In this document: one piece after another, positions 18,383 through 27,344 of the stretch | Layout: every line of letters starts with the position of its first letter | Numbering within the stretch: position 1 is the first letter of the stretch | From: an uncultured Opitutales bacterium | GTDB lineage: Bacteria; Verrucomicrobiota; Verrucomicrobiia; Opitutales; Intestinicryptomonadaceae | Direction of reading: 5' to 3' | DNA: 38,138 nt | Assembly: GCA_900545715.1 (NCBI GenBank) | Contig: URAJ01000022.1 | Span: 1-38,138 of the forward strand | Notes under the pieces: generated by a model | Told to the model about the DNA's origin: nothing | What the model saw: only the letters and a program-made list of their open reading frames with translations | Database searches by the model: none | Position numbers and translations under genes: made by a program

Positions 18383-19441
18383 ATGGGAATTTCCATAACA
18401 TCTTTGGCATACGTTTTGCCCGGGCAGAAAAATACGAACGCCGAGCTTGCCGAGCGGTTTGGAAGCGAAACTGTTGCAAAAATAGAATCAATTTCCGGAA
18501 TATTGGAGCGCCGCACGGCAAAAGGAGATACATGCGCGTCTGACCTCGCCGTTAGAGCGGCCCGGCTGATTTTTGAGAACAGTAAAATTTCCCCAAAAGA
18601 TATAGACCTCTTGATTTTTGCGACGCAAACCCCCGACTACTTGATTCCGACAACCGCATGCATAATCCAGCAAAGGCTTGGAATAGATAATTCATGCGCC
18701 GCGTTTGATATAAATCTCGGATGCTCGCAGTTTGTTTACGCCCTTGCGACGGCGCGCGCTTGGATATGCGGGGGGCTCGCTAAGAATGCGCTCGTATTGT
18801 GCGCCGATACCCCTACAAAGATAATCGACCCGCTAGACCGCTCGACCGCCTGCATTTTCGGGGACGGAGGAGCCGCTTGCACAGTCTCAAAGAGCGAGAT
18901 TGACGGAATTTTGGGCTTTTCGTTCGGCACAGACGGCAAGGGATTTGACAGCATAATATGGCCAAATTCGGGCTTGCGCGGCTATGGAGGGGAAACCATG
19001 CGCGCAGATAAAATGGCAATGGACGGCTTTAAGATTTTCACATTCGCCTATAAAAGGGTCGCGGAGTCGGTCGCGGAAGTCCTTGAAAAAAACGGCATGT
19101 CCGTGCGCGACATAGACCTGTTTGTATTCCATCAGGCTGGGGAAATGATAGTCAAGTCTTGCGCCCAGCGCTTGTGTATTCCGACGGAAAAAGTTTATTA
19201 CAAAATGCACGACATAGGAAACTGCGGGGGCGCGAGCATTCCCATAGCGCTCGCCGACGCCGCCATAACCGGAAGGCTAAAAAGCGGCATGAAAGTACTA
19301 ATATGCGCCTTTGGAGTCGGGCTGTCTTGGGGGAGCGCAATATTGGAGTGGAACTGTGCATTCACAGGGGCGTTTACCGATGCCGACTTTTCTAATTCTC
19401 CTGAAAAGCCGAGAAGCCAGCGGGCGGCAGACATCGCATAG
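18383..19441 (+). CDS. KASIII-like 3-oxoacyl-ACP synthase
   Basis: A 352-residue FabH-fold condensing enzyme; I chose ATG 18383 over TTG 18377. The Cys-His-Asn triad of the KASIII family is visible: Cys114 in NLGCSQFVYA, His250 in FVFHQAGEM and Asn280 in DIGNCGGASIP. Enzymes of this type join an acyl-CoA starter to malonyl-ACP and so start a chain. The usual HQAN is HQAG here, which is common among secondary-metabolism members and may alter starter choice. The gene is transcribed towards the radical SAM-ketosynthase fusion gene and is the first gene of the cluster. It could load the starter unit for the chain built by the two KS-CLF fusions; this is an inference from context. Confidence 0.9.
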   Translation: MGISITSLAYVLPGQKNTNAELAERFGSETVAKIESISGILERRTAKGDTCASDLAVRAARLIFENSKISPKDIDLLIFATQTPDYLIPTTACIIQQRLGIDNSCAAFDINLGCSQFVYALATARAWICGGLAKNALVLCADTPTKIIDPLDRSTACIFGDGGAACTVSKSEIDGILGFSFGTDGKGFDSIIWPNSGLRGYGGETMRADKMAMDGFKIFTFAYKRVAESVAEVLEKNGMSVRDIDLFVFHQAGEMIVKSCAQRLCIPTEKVYYKMHDIGNCGGASIPIALADAAITGRLKSGMKVLICAFGVGLSWGSAILEWNCAFTGAFTDADFSNSPEKPRSQRAADIA

Positions 19442-19766
19442 TTTGGCAAAAATCTTCCCCTTATTTGCCCCGCCCTTTTCGATATTAAGTATTGGAAACA
19501 ATAATGCTCTTGCGGCGCCGCCCTGCCTCCCAATGCCATACAGTTGCGGCGGATTTCATATTTTCTGCAGACAAACGCGCAAAACAGTTTTAGCGGACGT
19601 CGAACTTTTTTAAACTATCTGGGCGCTATCTGATTTGCAACGTAAGCGCATTAGCAAATGCATACAAAACCACTGCGGGTTGATGAATGCAATTGCAATG
19701 CCGAAAATCTGCAATAAACTTTCAAGCTTGCTATGTGCTTGTGCATTGCCGCGCGCCTGCAATTCG
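19442..19766. other. Convergent intergenic region, 325 bp
   Basis: This lies between the ends of the KASIII-like gene (plus) and the radical SAM-KS fusion (minus). I see only a weak hairpin (ATTTGC/GCAAAT, 19633-19659) and no T-run terminator or gene. Open frames reading through it continue antisense into the fusion gene and are not believable. Confidence 0.5.
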
Positions 19767-22700
19767 TCACACGGCAAAAACCGCCGCGAAGTTGTTGCCT
19801 ACATGGCTCGACGCCGCGCAAAGAATCTTTTTGGGGGATTTCGGGAGCGGGAAATTGTCTATTTCCGCAATACCCGTTTTTTGCCGCCAAATTGGAATGC
19901 CTTTTTTAAGGCAAAACAGAACTTCGGCAAGCGCGGATATAGTGGAAGCCGACTCGATATACCCCGTATTGAATACATTTGTGACAATGCCAGCACTTGG
20001 GAAACGCCTGCGCCAGACATTCAGGATTTTTTCGTCCTGGGCGTCGCCGCGCGGACTCCAAATGAGCAAATCTATCTCAGAATCCGCCGTTTTCGCCTTA
20101 GCCAAAGCGTCGTTTACTGCAATCTCAAAACCCTCAGAACCGAGATTCGCACCGCAAAAATCGCCCGGCTCCTCGTATGAAGCGAAGGATAAAATCGAGC
20201 CAAACACTTCCGCATTTCTTTTTTGTGCGGACTCCATCGTCTCGAGAATGAATGCGCATGCGCCTTCCGCATACACTGTTTTAAATGGATCCGGCGAACC
20301 CGGCCTAAAATTTTGAAGTTCGCTTTCGGAATAAATATTTCCGATTTTGTCGTAGCCCGCAATCTGCTGCGCATAAAGCTCGTCGGCGGCAAACGCAGCC
20401 ATTCTTTCGGCACGGGCTTCGCGCAAGACGTCCGCCGCGTACCCTAATGCCTGCAAGCCGCCGTTCGGCCCAGGCGTAAGCGTCAGGTTCGCACCCTTCA
20501 ATTCAAGCGCCTTTGAAACCCAGCCTGCCGTGGAGTTTGCCGTTACGTTTGAAAAGCACCCGACGTCTCCGCGCCTCTCGGGATTTGAGAAAACCGCGTC
20601 CATGTGCGGGCTTTCGCAAGAGCCTCTGGCAATCGCCGAAACTAAGCCCGTCTTTTCGGAGTCCGCGCGCGCAAGCCTAATGCCGGCCCTGTCAAAGGCG
20701 CGCTTTACGGCGAGAGTAGCGTAGGTGCTTATATTGTTCATTCCCGAAAAATCCACGCGCCTGTCCAAGCGCCTGACGTCGAGCTTGGGAACTAGCCCTC
20801 CCAAACACCGCGACTCAAACCTTCCGATTTTTGCAATCGCCGACTCTCCGTTTTCCAATGCGCGTATATTTTCTTCAATTCCCGCACCGAGCGGGGAAAC
20901 GATGTCGAAGCCCGTCACAACAATTTCTGAATCGCGCTTGCGCTGCGGCCTCTGCCCGGCGATAAAATCGCGCTTTGAAATTACGACAGCCGCATTGTTG
21001 CCTCCGAACGCGTAGTTTGCCGATATGAAACAGTCATACTTGCCGTATTTGTGTTCCGAAAGGGCGGAAATTTCGCATCCAGGGCGCCTGCCAATATTGC
21101 GCTGTGTCTTCGGGATAAAATCGTCGTTCATTGAAACAACTTGGCATGTTGCTTCGAGTATGCCTGTTGCTCCCATGCAGTGCCCCATGTAGGACTTTGT
21201 TGATGTCACGGGAACATCGAGCCCTCCGAGGAATTTAGCAATTCCCTTTGACTCCGCCTTGTCGTTGGCGGAAGTTCCAGAACCGTGGGCATTGATGCAC
21301 CCCAAGTCGCTCACTTCAACGCCTGCGTCGGCCGCGGCGTTTCTTAAAGTGCGGAAGACACCGTCGCCGCGCGGATCCGGCTGGGTCGGGTGGTGTGCGT
21401 CGGCTGTGGTTGCGTGGCCGATTATTTTGCATTTGCACTCCGCGCTCCTCAAAAGCGCTTTGCCGAGGTTTTCCACAACCCAAAATGCGGCGCCTTCGCC
21501 TATATTCATTCCCTCGGGGGTCGAGAATGGAGCAATCTTTTCAGGCGAAACTACTTTAATTGCGCTAAAACCCGCAAAATTCGACAATGCGAGCGCGTCC
21601 GCCCCGCCCACTATCACGATGTCGCACCTTCCCGATTCGACGAGGGTCTGCGCAAGACCTATCGCCGCGGTGGAGCCCGAACACGCCGTATTTACCATCC
21701 AGCACTCCCCTCCGAAACCGACAGCCGAAACTAAGGCCTTTTGGAGGGCATAGAACTCGGATTGCGTCGATACGCTCCTGTTGAAATCTACTTTCTCCCC
21801 GTATTTCTGGCGGTACTCGATTTCTCCCGAATTCAGCCCCGCATTGCAGGTGGCAAGCACATATCCGATTTTTCCGGAATACGAGCCCAAATCAACTCCC
21901 GAATCTTCTATCGCAGCGCGAGCCGCGCATATCGACATCCTTATAAACGGGTCTGTGTATGTTTTAAGCTCCGATTCGCTCATGCGCGAGGCCGGATCAA
22001 ACCCTTTGACCTCGGCGCAAATTTTCGATACAAACGCGGATAGGTCGAGCTTAGTTCCCTGCGCGATTCCGTCTACGCCTTTTTTTAGGGAATCCAAGAC
22101 CTCCTTTTGGGAGCAGCCGAGCGGGGAAACTATGCCTATTCCTGTGACGGCCGCCTCCGAACCCACTCCGCGCACCTCCAAGCGCTTGGACACTTTTAAT
22201 TCGTCGCCGCACCAAACGCTCGGCTCCATCTGGGCGAGGTTTCTGGACTGGTTCATTTCATAAAATCCCTTCCAACAATTTACAAATTCGTCTTTAAGCC
22301 TCTGCGCCGACATTTTTGCCGGCTGGAAAACTACGTGGGCGCCGTTATATTTATACCACTCGCGCGATGTAATCCGCTTCTGCGACTCCAGCCTGCGCCA
22401 GTGGGGCGAGCCCGGGTACGGAGAAAAAATAAAAAATTCCGACATCGTAATTTTAGCGCGCGAGCATATTTCGAGGACCCTGTCTGAAACGCCCTCGCCG
22501 TCCCAATCGCGGCCGAGCCCGAAAGACGCAAAGAAGCTTATGTCCATTCCGCGGAGCATATCTACAAACTCTGCGAGCTTCGACAGCCCCGAGTCGTCCC
22601 CCCTCATAACCGCAATCGAAGCGGGATCCACATTCAGCGTACAATAAAAATTCCGCACGCCTGCTTTTGCCGCGCGCCTAAAAAACGCCTCGTCCGAGTT

Positions 22701-23480
22701 TAACGCCATAGTGGACGACACAAAAAATTTCCGTCCCAGCCCCTCCACTGCGTCAAAGAATCTCTCCGCGTACTCCCTTACCGCCTTCTGGGGGAAAAAC
22801 AAAGAATCATCGGTAAGGTATATATTCTGGTGCCTTAGCTGTTTTATCTCTTCAACCGCCATATCCACCGGTTTAAAGCGCATTCTGTTTCCCATGTGGG
22901 CGGGAATGATGCACATGGCGCAACCGTACGGGCAGCCGCGCGTAAGCTGTATTAAATCCTCGTCCCAGTCGTAGCACTTTTTGTCGTAAAAAATATCGCG
23001 GCGCGGCATAGGCATTTGCGACATATCTACCGGCTTGGAAGATTTATATATTTTTTTAAGCTCCCCGCGCGAGAAGTCGGCGAGTAGCTCCGGCCAAGTG
23101 TATTCGCCCTCGCCAACGCATACGGCGTCCGCCACGGCGAGGCATTCGTCGGGCATGAAGCTCGGGAACATTCCACCCATTACAACGGGCTTTCCTGCGG
23201 CGCGGCATAGGCGGGCGATTTCGAGGGCGCGCGTGCCCTGCGGGGTAAAGCAGTTTATTGCGTACAAGTCTGTGCCGTCGCAGAAGTCCAACTTTTCCCC
23301 TGCATTGTCGTCAACAAACGCAATCTCCACGTCTTTCGGTGTCAGGCTTGCGAGGATGGGAATCCCAAGCGAAGGCGGGCATGTAAACTTGCCAACCGTA
23401 AAGAATTTGCTTTCGGCCTCCATTTTTGAGACCGATTCGAGAAATTTTTCAAACCGCGGATATACAAAAGTGACTTTCAT
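19767..23480 (-). CDS. Radical SAM (B12-type) - ketosynthase - chain-length-factor fusion protein
   Basis: A 1237-residue protein with three parts. Residues 1-150 resemble a cobalamin-binding Rossmann domain (PPSLGIPILASL, FVDDNAG, VVMGGMFPS). Residues 175-430 are a radical SAM domain with the cluster-binding cysteines Cys183, Cys187 and Cys190 in RGCPYGCAMC. Residues 446-845 are a FabF-type ketosynthase with the full triad Cys600 (VNTACSGS), His732 (NAHGSGT) and His767 (STKSYMGH). Residues 861-1237 are a second ketosynthase fold in which the active-site region reads LTPGPNGG and the His motifs are lost, as in chain-length factors. It should elongate an ACP-bound chain, while the radical SAM part may methylate or rearrange it. 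The ATG overlaps the previous stop by four bases. I know no such fusion. Confidence 0.9.
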   Translation of the reverse strand: MKVTFVYPRFEKFLESVSKMEAESKFFTVGKFTCPPSLGIPILASLTPKDVEIAFVDDNAGEKLDFCDGTDLYAINCFTPQGTRALEIARLCRAAGKPVVMGGMFPSFMPDECLAVADAVCVGEGEYTWPELLADFSRGELKKIYKSSKPVDMSQMPMPRRDIFYDKKCYDWDEDLIQLTRGCPYGCAMCIIPAHMGNRMRFKPVDMAVEEIKQLRHQNIYLTDDSLFFPQKAVREYAERFFDAVEGLGRKFFVSSTMALNSDEAFFRRAAKAGVRNFYCTLNVDPASIAVMRGDDSGLSKLAEFVDMLRGMDISFFASFGLGRDWDGEGVSDRVLEICSRAKITMSEFFIFSPYPGSPHWRRLESQKRITSREWYKYNGAHVVFQPAKMSAQRLKDEFVNCWKGFYEMNQSRNLAQMEPSVWCGDELKVSKRLEVRGVGSEAAVTGIGIVSPLGCSQKEVLDSLKKGVDGIAQGTKLDLSAFVSKICAEVKGFDPASRMSESELKTYTDPFIRMSICAARAAIEDSGVDLGSYSGKIGYVLATCNAGLNSGEIEYRQKYGEKVDFNRSVSTQSEFYALQKALVSAVGFGGECWMVNTACSGSTAAIGLAQTLVESGRCDIVIVGGADALALSNFAGFSAIKVVSPEKIAPFSTPEGMNIGEGAAFWVVENLGKALLRSAECKCKIIGHATTADAHHPTQPDPRGDGVFRTLRNAAADAGVEVSDLGCINAHGSGTSANDKAESKGIAKFLGGLDVPVTSTKSYMGHCMGATGILEATCQVVSMNDDFIPKTQRNIGRRPGCEISALSEHKYGKYDCFISANYAFGGNNAAVVISKRDFIAGQRPQRKRDSEIVVTGFDIVSPLGAGIEENIRALENGESAIAKIGRFESRCLGGLVPKLDVRRLDRRVDFSGMNNISTYATLAVKRAFDRAGIRLARADSEKTGLVSAIARGSCESPHMDAVFSNPERRGDVGCFSNVTANSTAGWVSKALELKGANLTLTPGPNGGLQALGYAADVLREARAERMAAFAADELYAQQIAGYDKIGNIYSESELQNFRPGSPDPFKTVYAEGACAFILETMESAQKRNAEVFGSILSFASYEEPGDFCGANLGSEGFEIAVNDALAKAKTADSEIDLLIWSPRGDAQDEKILNVWRRRFPSAGIVTNVFNTGYIESASTISALAEVLFCLKKGIPIWRQKTGIAEIDNFPLPKSPKKILCAASSHVGNNFAAVFAV

Positions 23481-24016
23481 TTTAAGCCCCCAATTTTTGA
23501 AGATGCAAGGCGCAAATCAATACGCAAAAAACCAGATTCTATTTTGAGAACGCGCGGAAGATATACGCCATTTTTTGTAGTGTAGTCGGAAAATTCGACG
23601 CCGACATTTTCAGTTCGGGCAAACTGCGGCTTTCCGTCAACGGAATGGACGCGCAGCTCGCGCGATTTTACGCAATCGTGGAATCCGAGAGCCAGGCGGA
23701 AGATATCCGCGGCGAGTCCGCCGACCTTATCTTTGTCGCCAAGCAGCTCCGAAACGAAAAGCTCGCACTTTTCAGCCCCGGGCGAAAACCTGCCCTTTAT
23801 CAAAGTTCCCGCCGCAGAATCCACCGCCATTGCTGTTTCGCCGCCGCTTTTTTTTACGACATACACGGAAATCGGAAGTTCCCTTCCCCAAAAGGACATT
23901 ACCCCCCTCTGCACATATGAGCTGCAGCGCGAAAGCCCGAATACCGCTCCGTCTGCCCGGCAAATTGGCGGGAACGCAAAAATCAAAGCGCACAGTATTG
24001 AAATAAAAAATCTCAT
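23477..24016 (-). CDS. Exported protein, LolB/DUF3261-like, of the cluster
   Basis: A 179-residue protein starting at ATG 24016, which forms an ATGA overlap with the preceding LolA-like gene; the TTG at 24040 is less likely. A signal peptide is present (MRFFISILCALIFAFPPICRADG). The mature part is beta-rich, with alternating polar and hydrophobic residues (FWGRELPISVYVVKKSGG, SGFLRIDLRLASS). Small exported proteins of this kind sit beside the LolA-like gene in aryl-polyene clusters (DUF3261-type) and may act in delivering the lipid product to the outer membrane. The family match is tentative, as sequence similarity is low. Its stop overlaps the start of the fusion gene. Confidence 0.7.
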   Translation of the reverse strand: MRFFISILCALIFAFPPICRADGAVFGLSRCSSYVQRGVMSFWGRELPISVYVVKKSGGETAMAVDSAAGTLIKGRFSPGAEKCELFVSELLGDKDKVGGLAADIFRLALGFHDCVKSRELRVHSVDGKPQFARTENVGVEFSDYTTKNGVYLPRVLKIESGFLRIDLRLASSKIGGLK

Positions 24017-24612
24017 TCTTTGCCGAAAACCAATTTGCAATTAAAGCTTCCGGGATTCGATATGTCGAACGCCCCAGTCAAATCCGCACTTCCGAACGAC
24101 GATTTCTTTATGCGCATTTCAGTTCTGTCGCCGGAGGCGTCGTATATAGTGACAGTTTCCGGCTTTGGCGGCTTGCCCGTTATCTTTATTGACTTAATAG
24201 CCTTTGCGATAAGCGGATTTTTTGGTGTAAGCACAATTTCGTTCCCGGACTTATTTGACACACTGAAAAGGTTGTCGGGGACTTTTTCGCCAGAAAGCAC
24301 GCCCTTTAACCCCGCCATTATTTCCGACACCGCGCGCGAGCTCGGCATATCTACGCGCTTCCACTTGCCGTTATCGAACTCAAACGCCGCCGAATCCGCC
24401 CCGTCAAAAATCATCGCCGAAACAAACGGCGCGAGCGTCTGCCATCTAACCCTGCCGGAGGCGTCGGAGGCAAGCAGGCATTTTCCTTCTATGGGCTCGT
24501 CAAAAAAGCTCACGTATTTTTTCGTTTCAAAAAGCAGGGCGCAAGCTCCCCCTTTCGCGAATGCGGACGCACACGCAAAAAACAGGCACAACAATAAAAA
24601 AAACCTCTTCAT
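24013..24612 (-). CDS. LolA-like periplasmic lipid/lipoprotein carrier
   Basis: A 199-residue periplasmic protein with a clear signal peptide (MKRFFLLLCLFFACASAFA). The mature part has the LolA pattern of a half beta-barrel that binds acyl chains: EGKCLLASDASGRVRWQTLAPF corresponds to the conserved strand pair with the Arg-Trp element, and later strands include DLFSVSNKSGNEIVLTPKN-like sequence. Homologs in aryl-polyene clusters are thought to carry the lipid product across the periplasm rather than ordinary lipoproteins. The start overlaps the KS-KS gene stop and the end overlaps the next gene, both by four bases (ATGA). Confidence 0.85.
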   Translation of the reverse strand: MKRFFLLLCLFFACASAFAKGGACALLFETKKYVSFFDEPIEGKCLLASDASGRVRWQTLAPFVSAMIFDGADSAAFEFDNGKWKRVDMPSSRAVSEIMAGLKGVLSGEKVPDNLFSVSNKSGNEIVLTPKNPLIAKAIKSIKITGKPPKPETVTIYDASGDRTEMRIKKSSFGSADLTGAFDISNPGSFNCKLVFGKE

Positions 24613-26780
24613 AAAACTCTATAAACAGTAAGAGCGGCCATCGACGCGCTCGAAAGCGAATATTGCGCATAAAGGCCGATTCCCATTGAAAGTGCGGCGC
24701 CAGCCCCAAATGCCGAAGCGCTGTAATTCCTTCCGGATAAATCCTCCAAATATGTGAATCCTCCAAAATTGTCCGACACCCTTTCGACAAGTTTTCCTGA
24801 AAAGCCCGTAAGGCGGCATGGTGTAAACCAAGCTTTAATGCTGTCCGCCGAAATTCCCGCCCCGGAGAGCGATTCTTCAATCCAGGCAGTTTCATGCTTT
24901 GGATTTTTGGAAGAGCGCCTTATTTTTAGCAGCATAATCTCAGCCAGCGGACTGCCTTCACAACAGCCCTCTTTCCCGACAAAATAGGCGGCGCAAGAAT
25001 CCGAAAACGCGCGCGAGCCTTTCGGCAAGCGTTTTCTCATGGCGTATTCCGCCGCGAGGCTGTTGTACTCGTCGCCGCCGGCGACAATCGCCGCGGCGCA
25101 ATCGCCGTTTCTTATCCGCGCGCAAGCCTCCATTAAAGCCGCCTCAAAAGATATTTCCTTGGCAGTCGAAGCGCAATTGTACGCAAAGCATTTAAAATAT
25201 CCGGCTATCGCCGACGGCGGCGCATTGTGCACGGAATTTGTAAAAGCCGTCGGCAAAGGCGCGTCGGAAACCATAAAGTTTTCCAAAAACCTGGAAGTCT
25301 CGGACACCATTCCAAGGCCTGTCGAGCAGCTGACGCAAACAGAATCCCCAAATTCGGAAACTTTTGCTTGTGAAACAGCTTCGCGAGACGCCGAGATAAA
25401 CATTTTTTGAAGTTTTGCCCACTTGCGTTTTTTGAGGACGGGAATGTCCGGCAAAAGAGAATTTTCGTCCACCAGCGCAATTTCTCCGGGCTCAGGCAGC
25501 GTATCGAAACCTGCATTTGCGCGGGAAGCCCCTGCCCCATATATAAAAATTCCGCCTTCTGAAATAGGCTCATGCGCATTTTCTTCAAAAATCCCTCCCG
25601 CTTCGAGATTGCCGACATATATCGCAGCACATGAATTGTTTCCGCCGAAGCCGAGACTTACAGATAGCGCAGCCTTTGCGTGAGAGGGCTTTTCAGCGCG
25701 TTCGAGCGGCCCAGGGCAAGATCCGGAAACATACCCAGCTGAAGGCGGAAGCATTCCCTCTCTCAGCGCATCAATTGCAATTATTGCGTTTAAAATGCCG
25801 CTCGCGCCAAGCGTATGGCCAAAAATCGACTTCACAGAAGAATACGGCGGCACGTTCTCTCCGAATACGCCCTTCAAGGCCGAGAGCTCCGCGGAGTCGT
25901 TCGCGGGAGTTCCTGTTCCGTGCGCGCAGTAATAAGATATGTCGGCAACAGTAAGCCCTCCCTTGCGCATGCACTTCTCAATCGCTTTCTTTGCGCCTTC
26001 GCCGCCCGGGTGAGGAGAAGTCGCATGGTACGCGTCGCAAGTTGACCCGAAAGATATAAATTCCGCAAGCGCCCGCGCGCCGATTGGGAGATTTTCGCGC
26101 GCGCACAGAATAACCACGCCGCCGGCTTCGCCCAAATTTATGCCGTCCCTTTCAGAATCGAACGGCCTGCAATCGGACTTCGACAAGAGCCCGAGCGAAC
26201 CAAAGCCCTCCACCGTTATGCGCGAGAGTGTGTCGGCGCCGCAGACTATCGCGGCGTCGCACCTGCCCTCCGATATCGCAAGGCACGCGGATTCGAGAGC
26301 AAGCGACGAGCTCGAGCACGCGGTGGAGTACGTCGCGCATTCTCCCTCCGCCCCCGCGCGCCGCGCAACCAGCTCTGCCATAGCGGAACATTCGTAAAAC
26401 TTGAATGCCGGCGGCGTTCCTTTTTTGGCGCTTTTTAATATTTTTTCAAACGCATTTTCGGACTCCAATATTCCCCCTACGGAAGTTCCCGCATAAACGC
26501 CGATTCTTTCAGGCTCGAAGCATGAAAGCGACACTTTTTCAAGAGCCTCGTCGAGGGCCTCAAACAAAATCTTTGCGCACCGCGGAAGTTTTTCTGAGTG
26601 CTCCACGCATGCCTCTCCGACATGCGTTTTTTCGAAACGGCGCGAAGCGTACAGTCCGCAATCTCCGAAAGGCTTAAATAAAAATCCGGACTTGCCGAAG
26701 CTTGCGCGAAACGCCGCGCCCGCCCCTTTGCCGGAGTCGCAGCATAGTCCGTAAGATATTACTGTCGGGCGCCTTCTCAT
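24609..26780 (-). CDS. Ketosynthase - chain-length-factor-like fusion protein
   Basis: A 723-residue protein with two condensing-enzyme folds. Residues 1-395 are a FabF-type ketosynthase with Cys155 (STACSSSS), His287 (CAHGTGTPAND) and His322 (SVKSIFGH), so it should be active. Residues about 410-723 are a divergent ketosynthase-like domain of the type found in aryl-polyene clusters as a separate subunit: TNSVHNAPPSAIAGYF, AYNCASTAKEISFEAAL and VAGGDEYNSLAAEYA. The residues of a normal triad are absent from it. The pair probably forms a KS-CLF heterodimer-like unit in one chain that sets chain length. It follows an acyl carrier protein gene with an ATGA overlap, so it likely works with that carrier. 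Confidence 0.93.
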   Translation of the reverse strand: MRRRPTVISYGLCCDSGKGAGAAFRASFGKSGFLFKPFGDCGLYASRRFEKTHVGEACVEHSEKLPRCAKILFEALDEALEKVSLSCFEPERIGVYAGTSVGGILESENAFEKILKSAKKGTPPAFKFYECSAMAELVARRAGAEGECATYSTACSSSSLALESACLAISEGRCDAAIVCGADTLSRITVEGFGSLGLLSKSDCRPFDSERDGINLGEAGGVVILCARENLPIGARALAEFISFGSTCDAYHATSPHPGGEGAKKAIEKCMRKGGLTVADISYYCAHGTGTPANDSAELSALKGVFGENVPPYSSVKSIFGHTLGASGILNAIIAIDALREGMLPPSAGYVSGSCPGPLERAEKPSHAKAALSVSLGFGGNNSCAAIYVGNLEAGGIFEENAHEPISEGGIFIYGAGASRANAGFDTLPEPGEIALVDENSLLPDIPVLKKRKWAKLQKMFISASREAVSQAKVSEFGDSVCVSCSTGLGMVSETSRFLENFMVSDAPLPTAFTNSVHNAPPSAIAGYFKCFAYNCASTAKEISFEAALMEACARIRNGDCAAAIVAGGDEYNSLAAEYAMRKRLPKGSRAFSDSCAAYFVGKEGCCEGSPLAEIMLLKIRRSSKNPKHETAWIEESLSGAGISADSIKAWFTPCRLTGFSGKLVERVSDNFGGFTYLEDLSGRNYSASAFGAGAALSMGIGLYAQYSLSSASMAALTVYRVL

Positions 26781-27040
26781 TTGGCGTTTGCCGCTATGTA
26801 GTCGGCGAGCGCATTCACCGATGCGAACACCGTGGACGCCGAAGTTTTATCCTCGACAGAAACCCCATACTCTTTTTCAACCATGACGACGAGTTCGAGG
26901 GCGTCAACGGAGTCGAGCCCGAGCCCGTCGTCTCCAAATAGCGGAGTGTCTGAGTCGATTGAGTCGGGCGACATGCCTTGGAGGTTTAGGGCGGAAATCA
27001 TTTTTTTCTTTATGTCTGAAACGAGAGCTTCTTTGTCCAT
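26777..27040 (-). CDS. Acyl carrier protein (first)
   Basis: An 87-residue acidic helical protein starting at ATG 27040. The phosphopantetheine attachment site is Ser44 in GLGLDSVDALEL, the standard ACP motif. Helix 1 (ALVSDIKKKMISALN) and the last helix (SVNALADYIAAN) complete the fold. It carries the growing chain for the ketosynthases next to it, with which it shares an ATGA overlap. The upstream extension on the same frame (to 27094) is not ACP-like. The DSV rather than DSL at the serine is a minor variant. Confidence 0.94.
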   Translation of the reverse strand: MDKEALVSDIKKKMISALNLQGMSPDSIDSDTPLFGDDGLGLDSVDALELVVMVEKEYGVSVEDKTSASTVFASVNALADYIAANAK

Positions 27041-27344
27041 TTTCAATAATTTGTTAAAGCGATAAAATCTATCTGCGCTAGCCCGCGCCGACAAGCAAAA
27101 ACAGCGCTAGAAAATAGCCGGGCTACCGCGCGGCGCCCTACGCTGCGACTAAGCCTACATTTTAAAATCGGATAAAAAACCTGCAAAAAAAGCCCTGTCT
27201 TCCGCAATATATTTTCCCCTCCTAAAATATGCGCGGAAATTTTTATTTAAACAGATATTTTTAACAGGCGCCAAATGCGCCGCAAACGTTTTTTTAAGAG
27301 CGCAAGGATTTCCGAAAATGCCCCATTTCCCATTGGGAAAGAAA
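27041..27344. other. Intergenic region before the first ACP gene, 304 bp
   Basis: No gene is seen; the small open frames lack family features. It contains GC-rich inverted words around 27079-27125 (TAGCCCG / CGGGCTA, about 47 bases apart) and two copies of GCGCTAG, so a structured leader or terminator is possible. The region could separate two transcripts within the minus-strand half of the cluster: the exporter/acyltransferase genes upstream and the ACP/ketosynthase genes downstream. Confidence 0.45.

Noticed and set aside
19635..20316. Plus-strand frames running into the radical SAM-KS fusion
   Set aside because: They are antisense to a strongly conserved ketosynthase-like domain and have no family features.
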